NCBI RefSeq assembly: GCF_934643405.1
Contig: NZ_CAKUCL010000255.1
Span: 1 to 10,471, forward strand
Origin: an uncultured Actinoplanes sp.
GTDB taxonomy: Bacteria > Actinomycetota > Actinomycetes > Mycobacteriales > Micromonosporaceae
Reading direction: 5' to 3'
Length of the DNA stretch: 10,471 bases
The notes beneath the pieces were generated by a model. That model did no database searches, was not told the DNA's origin, and saw only the letters and a list, made by a program, of their open reading frames with translations. Positions 1-5,941 of this stretch are shown in pieces (position 1 is the first letter of the stretch; each line of letters begins with the position of its first letter). Position numbers and translations under genes: made by a program.

Positions 1-46
1 CGCCCTAGCGCCCTAGCTGGCTGGAACCGGCCGAAGCCGGGGAACA

Positions 47-78
47 TGTCCGGTGCGTACAGGTCCTGAGACCCGACA
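47..78. repeat. Solo IS481-type terminal repeat (remnant end)
   Basis: Read on the minus strand from 78 leftwards, this begins TGTCGGGTCTCAGGACCTGT. It matches the transposase-proximal end of element 1 (2394 leftwards, TGTCGAGTCTCAGGACCTGT) at all but one of those 20 bases. Further in, the similarity stops: neither the second 25-bp-spaced motif nor any transposase coding sequence is present. The 9-mers gaacatgtc (42-50) and gacatgttc (75-83) form an inverted repeat around it. It is best read as the severed end of an older related element, ending exactly where the left target duplication of element 1 begins. Confidence 0.6.
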
Positions 79-93
79 TGTTCAGCAGACGCC
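79..93. repeat. Target site duplication, left copy, element 1
   Basis: tgttcagcagacgcc lies immediately outside the left terminal repeat of element 1. The matching tgttcagcagacgct (14 of 15 identical) lies immediately outside its right terminal repeat. A duplication of about 15 bp is at the long end of the range known for the IS481 family. Confidence 0.8.
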
Positions 94-144
94 TGTCGAG
101 TCTCAGGACGTGCGTGACAGAGAAGTCTCTGGACGTGGGTGACA
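94..144. repeat. Distal terminal inverted repeat of element 1 with paired end motifs
   Basis: The 26-bp terminal repeat is 94-119. It contains GGACGTGCGTGACA at 106-119, and a second copy with one mismatch, GGACGTGGGTGACA, lies at 131-144, exactly 25 bp further in. The same two-motif layout occurs at the other end of this element and at both ends of element 2. This suggests two transposase-binding sites per end. Confidence 0.8.
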
Positions 145-189
145 CTTCCGGCTAGATGATCTCTGTCGTTATTGGGGTCTGGGTGGCCG

Positions 190-519
190 TCAGACCGGGT
201 AGTCGGATCGGTGGGCGTAGTCCAGGTCTCCGGGATCAACGCTCCAGTGGGCGAGGCGTCGGCTCAGCTCTGCCTCGTCTGCCGCATGGGCCGTCCGGAC
301 ATCGATCATTCCGTCGTCGGGACCGATGCACCAGTCGTGGTCGAGGTGGGCGCGGTCGAACTCGCGGTGGAACAGGTTGAAGCCGGCATGTGTCGCCGTT
401 GCGAGGGGGTAGACCGCGATCCAGGCCCGGCGATCGGGCGTCGAAGCGGGTATCTCCGCGACGAGCAGTTGCCCACGGCGCAGCGCGGTGAGCAGGGCCG
501 TTGGCCACGGCGATGTCAT
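190..519 (-). CDS. Hypothetical protein, passenger gene of element 1
   Basis: A 109-aa soluble protein of unknown function that I do not recognise. Its composition is that of a normal protein: mixed hydrophobic and acidic residues and no Arg/Pro runs. It has an N-terminal segment MTSPWPTALLTALRRGQLLV, a central aromatic stretch (AGFNLFHREFDRAHLDHDW, about residues 45-63), and an acidic C-terminal half ending in DYPV. No signal peptide or transmembrane segment is visible. It begins with ATG at 519, 39 bp after the transposase stop and on the same strand, so it is probably co-transcribed. The Shine-Dalgarno is weak (GAG about 9 nt upstream). It lies wholly inside the terminal repeats and therefore moves with the element. 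Alternatives are an accessory transposition factor or an unrelated captured gene; the sequence does not decide. Confidence 0.6.
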   Translation of the reverse strand: MTSPWPTALLTALRRGQLLVAEIPASTPDRRAWIAVYPLATATHAGFNLFHREFDRAHLDHDWCIGPDDGMIDVRTAHAADEAELSRRLAHWSVDPGDLDYAHRSDYPV

Positions 520-558
520 TGGGTGATCTCAGCACTTGGCGGCAGGGCGTGTAAACGT

Positions 559-2334
559 TCACCGGTGCGCGGCGGTTCGGGCTTGCGGGCCCTTGAATCG
601 GGCGATTTGCCGGGTTGTGGTTCGGACGGCTTCGGCCACCAGCTGATCTCCGTCGAAGACACGGAAGGTGGTGTCCGCTTCTTCGACGATGACTGTGTGA
701 CCGGCGTGACCGATGCCGACCTGGATTGTCTGCCGGGCGATGCAGATGCTGCCGCGGGAGCTGACCCGCCGGGCAACCCGTAATGGTTCTCTGGTGGGGG
801 TGGGCGCCGGGCCGCCCGGGCGGGCGTCCCGGATCCTCGACACCTCGGCGGCGGTCAGCGGGTTGGGCAGCGACCGCAGCACGACGCGGTCCGGGCCGAG
901 CAGATGCAGGACGCCCCGGTCGACGCGGACGGTGACCCGTTGCCCGGCGAGATGGAACCCGACCGAGTGCTGCCGGCCGGCCAGGGCGGGAAGGCCGGTG
1001 GCGTTGATGGTCCGTTCGACCTCGACGGCCGCTCCGGTAAGGGGCGAGGTGGTGCTGATCGGTGGTGGCCCGGCCGGTCGGCCGCCATCGGCGAGCAGCT
1101 GATGCAGCTGGGTGACGCTGAATCGCGAGGGCACGGTCTTGAGCCGGACGCCGTCGAGCATCAGATGAACCACGGTGGTGTCGGCCCACAAGACGACCTC
1201 GCGTCCGGCCAGGGCGGGCCTAGCCAGAACTGTTGCCCGCTGACTGCCAGGGTTTCCCGATGGTGGGACCGACCGGGTCACCTCGACGGCGGCATCCGAG
1301 GGAACCGACACCGCGACTGGAACCGGCGGGTTCGGGGGCGTCACACGGGCGTCTGGCGAAGCCTCTAAGGTCGCGGCGGCCAGTGACGCAGGCAGCCGCA
1401 AGGCGATGCCGTCGCCAGCATCGGGACGGAACCGGTCGGCAGGAAAAGCCATGTTCAGCGACTGATGCGGCCGGCTGGTGTTGTATTCCTGGCGGAAAGC
1501 GTCGATCGCGACCTGGGCGTCGGCCACCGTGGGAAAGGGCGGATGGTCGTCGAGCAGCTCCCGGCGCAGGCTCAGATGGAACCGTTCGATCTTGCCGGTC
1601 GTGGTTGGGGAGCGAGGTTTGGTGAGCCTGTGAGTGATGCCGTTCTCTGGACAGATCCGGTCGAACATCACCTCTCCGCCACCAGCGTTGAACCGGGCGG
1701 TGAACTGCTTACCGTTGTCGGTCAACAGTTCCTCCGGGATGCCGTATTCGCGCAAGGCAGCGGCCAGGGCGAGGCAAACCGCCCGACCGGTGGCCTTCGG
1801 GACGACCGCGGCGATGACGCAAAACCGGGAGTGGTCATCCACGCCGGTCACGATCTTCGCTTCCCGACCGTCGGCGAGCAGGACACCGCCCACGATGTCC
1901 ATCTGCCACAGCTCCATCGGACGGTCCCGTTCCCACCGCTGATAGTCCTCCCGGCGGCGTCGGCGAGGCCGTTCATCAACCAGACCATGCCGCACCAGCA
2001 CCCGATGCACCGTGATCCGTGACGGAAGTGGAGCGGGGCAGCCGATCCGGCCGAGCTCGAACAACACCCGACGGGCACCCCACCGCGGATAGGTTCTGCG
2101 CAGCTCACAGATCAGCGCCTCGACCTCAGGAGCCGTCCGAGACGGTGACGACTGAGGCCGGCTCGAGCGATCCGCCAATCCCGCAAGCCCGTCCTGCTCA
2201 TACCAGGCCAGCCACCGATGCACCGCCTGCCGAGACACCCCGAAACGAGCCGTAACGTCTGTCACCGTCGAACCGGCACGCACATCCAGGACTGCTTGAT
2301 AACGCTGTTCCGTCACGCTGATCTCCACCAACAC
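559..2334 (-). CDS. IS481-family DDE transposase, long form (element 1)
   Basis: This enzyme cuts and joins the element ends. Residues are numbered from GTG 2334 (591 aa). An N-terminal helix-turn-helix (about 20-50, motif FGVSRQAVHRWLAWY) binds DNA and is followed by a second winged-helix segment (about 70-120). The rve/DDE catalytic core spans about 135-300: first Asp D146 (WQMDIVGG), second Asp D206 (LLTDNGKQF), catalytic Glu E250 (GKIERFH), and the IS481-type motif YNTSRPHQSLN. A C-terminal extension of roughly 270 residues holds three similar beta-rich modules. GTG 2334 aligns with the start of the homologous gene in element 2; an in-frame GTG at 2349 would add five residues. The inner end motif (2344-2357) sits just upstream of the start, so transposase binding there could repress its own expression. 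The frame is intact. Confidence 0.93.
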   Translation of the reverse strand: MLVEISVTEQRYQAVLDVRAGSTVTDVTARFGVSRQAVHRWLAWYEQDGLAGLADRSSRPQSSPSRTAPEVEALICELRRTYPRWGARRVLFELGRIGCPAPLPSRITVHRVLVRHGLVDERPRRRRREDYQRWERDRPMELWQMDIVGGVLLADGREAKIVTGVDDHSRFCVIAAVVPKATGRAVCLALAAALREYGIPEELLTDNGKQFTARFNAGGGEVMFDRICPENGITHRLTKPRSPTTTGKIERFHLSLRRELLDDHPPFPTVADAQVAIDAFRQEYNTSRPHQSLNMAFPADRFRPDAGDGIALRLPASLAAATLEASPDARVTPPNPPVPVAVSVPSDAAVEVTRSVPPSGNPGSQRATVLARPALAGREVVLWADTTVVHLMLDGVRLKTVPSRFSVTQLHQLLADGGRPAGPPPISTTSPLTGAAVEVERTINATGLPALAGRQHSVGFHLAGQRVTVRVDRGVLHLLGPDRVVLRSLPNPLTAAEVSRIRDARPGGPAPTPTREPLRVARRVSSRGSICIARQTIQVGIGHAGHTVIVEEADTTFRVFDGDQLVAEAVRTTTRQIARFKGPQARTAAHR

Positions 2335-2343
2335 TCGGCGGAG

Positions 2344-2394
2344 TGTCACGCACGTCCTGATACCGATCTGTCATACAGGTCCTGAGACTCGACA
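2344..2394. repeat. Proximal terminal inverted repeat of element 1 with paired end motifs
   Basis: The terminal 26 bp are 2369-2394, ending ...ctcgaca. Read inward on the minus strand they match 23 of 26 positions of the distal end. On the minus strand the motif GGACCTGTATGACA (complement of 2369-2382) is followed 25 bp further in by GGACGTGCGTGACA (complement of 2344-2357). The inner motif is only about 10 bp from the transposase GTG, overlapping the expected RBS region. Confidence 0.8.
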
Positions 2395-2409
2395 TGTTCA
2401 GCAGACGCT
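2395..2409. repeat. Target site duplication, right copy, element 1
   Basis: tgttcagcagacgct directly follows the right end of element 1. It matches 79-93 at 14 of 15 positions. Confidence 0.8.
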
Positions 2410-2433
2410 CTTCTCGACACGCTCTTCTCGACA
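2406..2433. repeat. Perfect 14-bp tandem duplication
   Basis: The unit cgctcttctcgaca occurs twice in direct succession (2406-2419 and 2420-2433). It fills most of the gap between the two IS elements, overlapping the last bases of one target duplication and ending next to the other. Its length matches the 14-15 bp target duplications on either side. It may therefore be the footprint of a third element that excised precisely; replication slippage is the alternative. Confidence 0.75.
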
Positions 2434-2434
2434 A

Positions 2435-2449
2435 TTGAGCGACTGCGGA
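2435..2449. repeat. Target site duplication, left copy, element 2
   Basis: ttgagcgactgcgga precedes the left end of element 2 and is repeated perfectly at 4988-5002. Confidence 0.85.
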
Positions 2450-2500
2450 TGTCTAACTCCGCTTGATGCGTGACGCCCTGGCTTCACTTGATGCGTGACA
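2450..2500. repeat. Left (proximal) terminal repeat of element 2 with paired end motifs
   Basis: The terminal 26 bp are 2450-2475. The motif CTTGATGCGTGAC occurs at 2462-2474 and identically at 2487-2499, 25 bp apart. The inner copy lies about 10 bp upstream of the transposase GTG at 2510, the same geometry as in element 1. Confidence 0.8.
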
Positions 2501-2509
2501 CTCCACTGA

Positions 2510-4284
2510 GTGCTGGTGGAGTTGACCATGAGGGAGCAGTGGTATCGGGCCGTGCTCGAAGTTGAGGCCGGGGTGCCGGTGACCGAGGTGGCCGAGCGGT
2601 TCGGGGTGTCGCGTCAGGCGGTGCATCGCTGGCTGGGCTGGTATCGCGATGAGGGCCTGGACGGGCTGGCCGATCGGTCTCATCGGCCGCCTGCCCATCC
2701 GGCGCAGACCAGTCCGGAGGTCGAGGCGGCCATCTGTGAGCTGCGCCGGAATCATCGACGGTGGGGTCAGCGGCGGATCGCGTTCGAGCTGGGCCGCACC
2801 GGCTGTCCTGGCCCGGTTCCGTCGGTGTCGACGATCTACCGGGTGCTGGTCCGGCACGGCCTGGTCGACGCGGCCCCTCGAAAGCGCCGTCGGGAGGATT
2901 ACCGGCGGTGGGAGCGGGCGGTGCCGATGGAGTTGTGGCAGCTGGACATCGTGGACGGCGTCCGGCTGGCCGACGGCTCTGAAACGAAGATCGTCACCGG
3001 CGTGGACGACCATTCCCGGTTCTGCGTGATCGCCACCGTGGTGCGCCGGGCCACCGGCCGGGCGGTCTGCGGGGCGTTCGTGGACGCGTTGCACGCGTAC
3101 GGAATCCCGGATGAGGTACTCACCGACAACGGCAAGCAGTTCACCGGCCGGTTCACCCGGCCTCGTCCGGCCGAGGTGATGTTCGAGCGGATCTGCCGGG
3201 AGAACGGCATCGTCGCTCGCAACACCAAACCGCGGTCGCCGACGACCACGGGGAAGGTGGAGCGATTCCATCAGACCCTGCAACAGGAACTACTCGACCA
3301 TGTCGAGGTCTGGCCCGACCTGGAGATGGCGCAGGCGGCGATTGACGCGTTCCGGCACGAATACAACACCGACCGGCCGCACCAGTCGCTAAATATGGCG
3401 TTCCCGGCCGACCGGTTCGCCCCTCGGACCGGCGGCGACGCCGCCTCGCTGCGGCTATCGTCCACGCTGCCACCAGCCCGCCTGCACGGCATCCCGCTTC
3501 CGCGGTTTCGGCTTCCCCACCATTGCCCGTCGACAGGGTTGATCCGGTTGATCTGGCGGTGGAGTTCTGCCGGGTGGTGCCGTTGTCAGGCAATCTGACG
3601 GTGTGCGGGCAGCAGTTCTGGCTCGGCCCGGACCGTGCCGGGGGTGTGGTCACGTTCTGGGCTGACACCACGGCGGTGCATCTGCTGGTCAACGGTGTCC
3701 GGCTCAAGACCGTGCCGTCCCGGCTCACGACCACACATCTGCGGCGGCTGCTGGACGACGGCGGTCAACCCGCCGGTTCACCACCGCTGCGCACCGGTGA
3801 ACCGGGCACGGCGATCGAGGTGGACCGCATGGTCAACGCGGTCGGCGCCGTCGGTCTGGCCGGACGGCAACATCCTGTCGGCTACCACTTCGCCGGCCGC
3901 CGGGTCACCGTTCGCCTCGACCAGAGCCTGCTGCAGCTCGTCCAGGACGGTGTCCTGCTGCGTAGCCTTCCCAACCCGCTCACCCCAGCCGACATGGCCC
4001 GCATCCGCGACGCCCGGCCCGCCGGCCCGCCGGCCCAACCTCCCGCTGGCCCCCAGCGGGTCGAGCGGCGGATCAGCAGCCGCGGCTCCCTGGTCGTTGC
4101 AGGACAACGCATCCGGGTCGGCATGGTCCACGCCGGGCGCACCGTTACCGTCGAGACCGGCGACACCACCTGGCGGATCTATCACGGCGACGAGCTACTC
4201 ACCGAGGTCGCCCGCACCACCGGCAAGAACGTCGCCCGGTTCAAGGCCCGCAAACCCGAAGCACCGCGCAAACTGCACGGCTGA
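2510..4284 (+). pseudogene. IS481-family transposase, frameshifted (element 2)
   Basis: Homologous over its whole length to the element 1 transposase, but split. Frame A (GTG 2510 to stop 3598) encodes the HTH (FGVSRQAVHRWLGWY, about residues 31-45) and the complete catalytic core: D146 (WQLDIVDG), D206 (VLTDNGKQF) and E251 (GKVERFH). Sequence like that of element 1 then continues in the -1 frame to 4284 (PPLPVDRVDPVDLAV... aligning with PPVPVAVSVPSDAAV... of element 1). It carries the three C-terminal modules (WADTTAVHLLVNGVRLKTVP, then VGYHFAGRRVTV, then VGMVHAGRTVTV). The alignment places the switch near 3465-3480, consistent with loss of one base. I see no canonical slippery heptamer in the correct phase there, so a mutation is likelier than programmed frameshifting. 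The 362-aa product of frame A keeps all catalytic residues but ends in unrelated residues and lacks the C-terminal modules. Confidence 0.85.
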
Positions 4285-4331
4285 ACCGAGGCCGCTCGCC
4301 CGGCCGTGCCGAGCCTTCACCTGCACTCTGG

Positions 4332-4808
4332 CTACGCCGTGACGACGAACGGCGCATGCCCGGGGCCGATCATGTCGACGATGAGGTCGGAGAAAACCAA
4401 CGAGATGTTGTGACCGTTGGTCTCGATCGCCGCCTCATGAAATGGCACCTTCAGCGTGTCAGCCCATTGCTGCGCCTCGGGTGACTCCGCGATGAGCATC
4501 ATGCCGGGATAGAGGCTCTGCCACTTGACTCCCCATACATAGCCGTCCAGGTCGCTGCTCTGGTCGTAGTCCACGAGCCGCTCGTCCAGCGACCTCTGCC
4601 AGATCTCGGGGCTCAGTGCCGTCGTCACAGTCGCTCGGACGCAGTGCTTGAACCGATATCTGAGGTGCTCCGGAGCGATGCCGGTGCGCGGATCGGCCGT
4701 TGCGTAGACAAGCACGTCGTAATCGCGCATGTAGTCGGCGAACCCGTGGAACACAACGGCCTGGTCAAACACGTGGTCGAAGGCTTCGCGGATCTCTGCG
4801 GCGTTCAT
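4332..4808 (-). CDS. Hypothetical protein, passenger gene of element 2
   Basis: A 158-aa soluble protein with a well-formed sequence. It begins MNAAEIREAFDHVFDQAVVF. Around residues 21-60 it has conserved-looking motifs HGFADYMRDYDVLVY, ADPRTGIAP and YRFKHCVRATV, then GYVWGVKW (about 89-96) and NGHNISLVFSDL (about 131-142). It recalls uncharacterised proteins of the YxiG-like type common in actinomycetes, but that is from memory and no function is implied. No signal peptide or membrane segment is seen. The chosen start is ATG 4808, where the conserved-looking part begins. In-frame GTG 4826 and further upstream codons (to 4889) are possible; no RBS is strong. It is convergent with the transposase (47 bp between stops) and lies inside the terminal repeats and target duplication of element 2. 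Confidence 0.75.
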   Translation of the reverse strand: MNAAEIREAFDHVFDQAVVFHGFADYMRDYDVLVYATADPRTGIAPEHLRYRFKHCVRATVTTALSPEIWQRSLDERLVDYDQSSDLDGYVWGVKWQSLYPGMMLIAESPEAQQWADTLKVPFHEAAIETNGHNISLVFSDLIVDMIGPGHAPFVVTA

Positions 4809-4936
4809 CCCTGCATGATCGCGCACCTGTCCACCCAGAGAACCGAATGGCGCAGCACCCCGAACGAGCGAAGCGGTGGCCCCTGGCATCCGCCTCCGCG
4901 CCGGGTAGCCTCCACGACGAGATATCTAGCCGGAGC

Positions 4937-4987
4937 TGTCACGGATCATCTGACCCGGATCCGTAACGCATCAACTGGAGGCAGTCA
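4937..4987. repeat. Right (distal) terminal repeat of element 2 with paired end motifs
   Basis: Read inward from 4987, the 26-bp repeat (4962-4987) contains TTGATGCGTTACG. A second copy, TGATCCGTGACA (complement of 4937-4948), lies 25 bp further in. Twenty of 26 positions match the left end. Confidence 0.75.
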
Positions 4988-5002
4988 TTGAGCGACTGCG
5001 GA
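4988..5002. repeat. Target site duplication, right copy, element 2
   Basis: ttgagcgactgcgga is identical to 2435-2449 and lies directly outside the right terminal repeat. Confidence 0.85.
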
Positions 5003-5044
5003 GCCGGCGAGAACTTTCTCTACATCTTCAAGGCGCGGCTCGGA

Positions 5045-5077
5045 CCGGCGCCTCCCCCCCTGCGGCTCCGGCGCCGG
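5045..5077. repeat. Inverted repeat, 8-bp arms
   Basis: ccggcgcc (5045-5052) and ggcgccgg (5070-5077) are separated by 17 nt that include a run of C. The role is unknown; such arms can occur by chance in DNA this GC-rich. Confidence 0.35.
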
Positions 5078-5115
5078 CCGACCGCGCTCGCGGAACTTTC
5101 GCTAAGACGACGAGA

Positions 5116-5146
5116 CCCCGCCGACTCGACGGACGAGCTGGCGGGG
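5116..5146. terminator. Terminator-like hairpin
   Basis: ccccgcc (5116-5122) pairs with ggcgggg (5140-5146), and inner ctcg (5125-5128) with cgag (5134-5137), around a 5-nt loop acgga. This gives about 12 pairs with one A-C mismatch and one G-T wobble. There is no long T run, as is usual for actinomycete terminators. It follows a possible minus-strand frame ending at 5167. Confidence 0.45.
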
Positions 5147-5525
5147 CCTTGCCGTAACCGTGCCGACTAAGCGATCTTGGGGAGTGCTGTCAATACCGCA
5201 GCCACGCCCATCAAGATCGGGGCGATATAGGGGAGCCAGCGGAGCGACGCTTCCCGCCTTCCCCGCTGTCTGCAACATTGCCGCGTCTTGCCATTACGGC
5301 AACCGCCGTGCTTCGTTGAGCACACTGCTGGTCCTCCTAGCTTCCGTTCATCCGGGGCGAAGGGCCAATCGCGCGGCGTCCGTTGCTGCGGGCGCCGCGC
5401 CCCTCCTCCCCTCAACAACGCCACTAGGCGAAATATGTGACGGTCAAATTTTCGGTCGCACCTGAGCTGCCTCGGGCGGGCAGGATCTCCGACCCTGCAC
5501 CCGGGAACGCCTCCGGCGGCCGGGC

Positions 5526-5573
5526 TACCCGCCCTGGACCCGGCGGCTCCGGGATGCCGAAGCCCGGCGGGTA
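5526..5573. repeat. Inverted repeat, 8-bp arms
   Basis: tacccgcc (5526-5533) and ggcgggta (5566-5573) flank 32 GC-rich nt. It lies just left of the 21-bp inverted repeat and may belong to the same structured region. Confidence 0.35.
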
Positions 5574-5600
5574 TCCATCGCACACCGGGAGGCAGCCAGA

Positions 5601-5663
5601 CCGCGCCTGCCCGGGCAAGGTCGGTCAGACGTGGAGTGCTCCACCTTGCCCGGGCAGGCGCGG
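5601..5663. repeat. Perfect 21-bp inverted repeat with 21-nt loop
   Basis: The arms 5601-5621 and 5643-5663 are exact reverse complements over 21 bp. Each arm contains the self-palindrome TGCCCGGGCA (5608-5617 and 5647-5656, 39 bp apart). The whole can fold into a very stable stem-loop or present two identical dyad sites for a dimeric protein. It is not adjacent to a confident gene end, which argues against a simple terminator. A recombination, replication or transfer site, or a regulator-binding site, are possible readings; none is shown by the sequence. Confidence 0.8.
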
Positions 5664-5845
5664 CCCGGCCGGGCGGGGCGTGCGCGACGGGATGCCCGCT
5701 CAGGTAGGCGAACCCCTCGCTTGGGAGTAATTTGGGAGACGATCTTGTAACGCGCTGCCCAAACCACTGGCCCAGACCAACAGTCACCAACGCTGGTAGC
5801 AGGGCGTATAGCCATACGTCGAGGTGGCGGATCGATGTTGACCTA

Positions 5846-5890
5846 GTTGACACGGAAGAGGTCACTGGTTCGATCCAGTATCGCCTACCA
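5846..5890 (+). pseudogene. tRNA-Val(CAC)-like 3' fragment, possible attachment-site remnant
   Basis: From gttgacacggaagagg through gtcactggttcgatc to the terminal CCA at 5888-5890, this segment closely follows the anticodon loop, variable loop, T arm and acceptor 3' end of actinomycete tRNA-Val(CAC) as I remember it. The CAC anticodon and TTCGAT of the T loop are retained. One base is missing after the T loop (ccagt where cccagt is expected) and the acceptor has a C-to-T change. A credible 5' half does not fit at the right distance; only a weak GGGCG...TAGCC lies at 5802, some 15 nt too far. A 3' half without a 5' half, followed by a terminator, is typical of the far att site of an element integrated into a tRNA gene. 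A decayed tRNA gene is the alternative. Confidence 0.6.
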
Positions 5891-5908
5891 AACAAACAGC
5901 AGGTCACG

Positions 5909-5941
5909 ACGGGTTCGCTCACCACGAGCGGAGCCCGTTTT
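5909..5941 (+). terminator. Intrinsic terminator after the tRNA-like segment
   Basis: acggg (5909-5913) pairs with cccgt (5934-5938), and inner cgct (5916-5919) with agcg (5927-5930), followed by tttt. Its position 18 nt past the CCA is normal for a tRNA transcription unit. Confidence 0.6.

Larger units (their letters stand above)
94..2394 (-). mobile_element. IS481-family insertion sequence with passenger gene (element 1)
   Basis: A 2301-bp element. Its 26-bp terminal repeats (94-119 and 2369-2394) both begin TGTCGAGTCTCAGGAC when read inward and differ at 3 positions. It is flanked by a 15-bp target duplication with one mismatch. It contains a full-length transposase reading frame and, between the transposase stop and the distal end, a co-oriented 109-codon gene. 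The ends were located by three concordant signs: the TGT...ACA termini, the flanking duplication, and the inner copy of the end motif 25 bp further in at both ends. Because the transposase frame is intact, this copy could be active. Confidence 0.88.
2450..4987 (+). mobile_element. IS481-family insertion sequence with passenger gene (element 2)
   Basis: A 2538-bp element. The left end begins TGTCTAACTCCGCTTGATGC; the right end, read inward, begins TGACTGCCTCCAGTTGATGC. The 26-bp repeats match at 20 positions. Perfect 15-bp duplications flank it (2435-2449 and 4988-5002). It contains a transposase gene interrupted by a frameshift and, in convergent orientation, a 158-aa passenger gene between the transposase and the right end. 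Both ends show a second motif copy 25 bp inside the first. The perfect target duplication suggests a fairly recent insertion. Its mobility is uncertain because of the frameshift, although element 1 might act in trans if end recognition overlaps. Confidence 0.88.

Noticed and set aside
236..1189. Long minus-strand open frame of 317 codons overlapping the transposase and passenger genes
   Set aside because: Its translation is dominated by Arg, Pro and His, and it overlaps two better-supported genes in another frame; it is a shadow frame.
2453..3283. Minus-strand open frame opposite the element 2 transposase
   Set aside because: It is antisense to a clearly homologous transposase, has no recognisable motif, and its composition is typical of the antisense frame of GC-rich coding DNA.
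3465..3530. Programmed -1 ribosomal frameshifting in the element 2 transposase
   Set aside because: No X XXY YYZ heptamer in the upstream frame was seen near the switch, and the homologous element 1 gene is in one frame.
94..4987. Composite transposon formed by the two IS elements
   Set aside because: Each element has its own distinct target duplication and only 55 bp lie between them, so there is no shared cargo or shared flanking duplication.
5802..5890. Complete functional tRNA gene
   Set aside because: A GGGCG and a possible 4-bp D stem (GCCA/TGGC) exist upstream, but the anticodon arm region is about 12-15 nt too long and the T loop is one base short. Only the 3' part is convincing.
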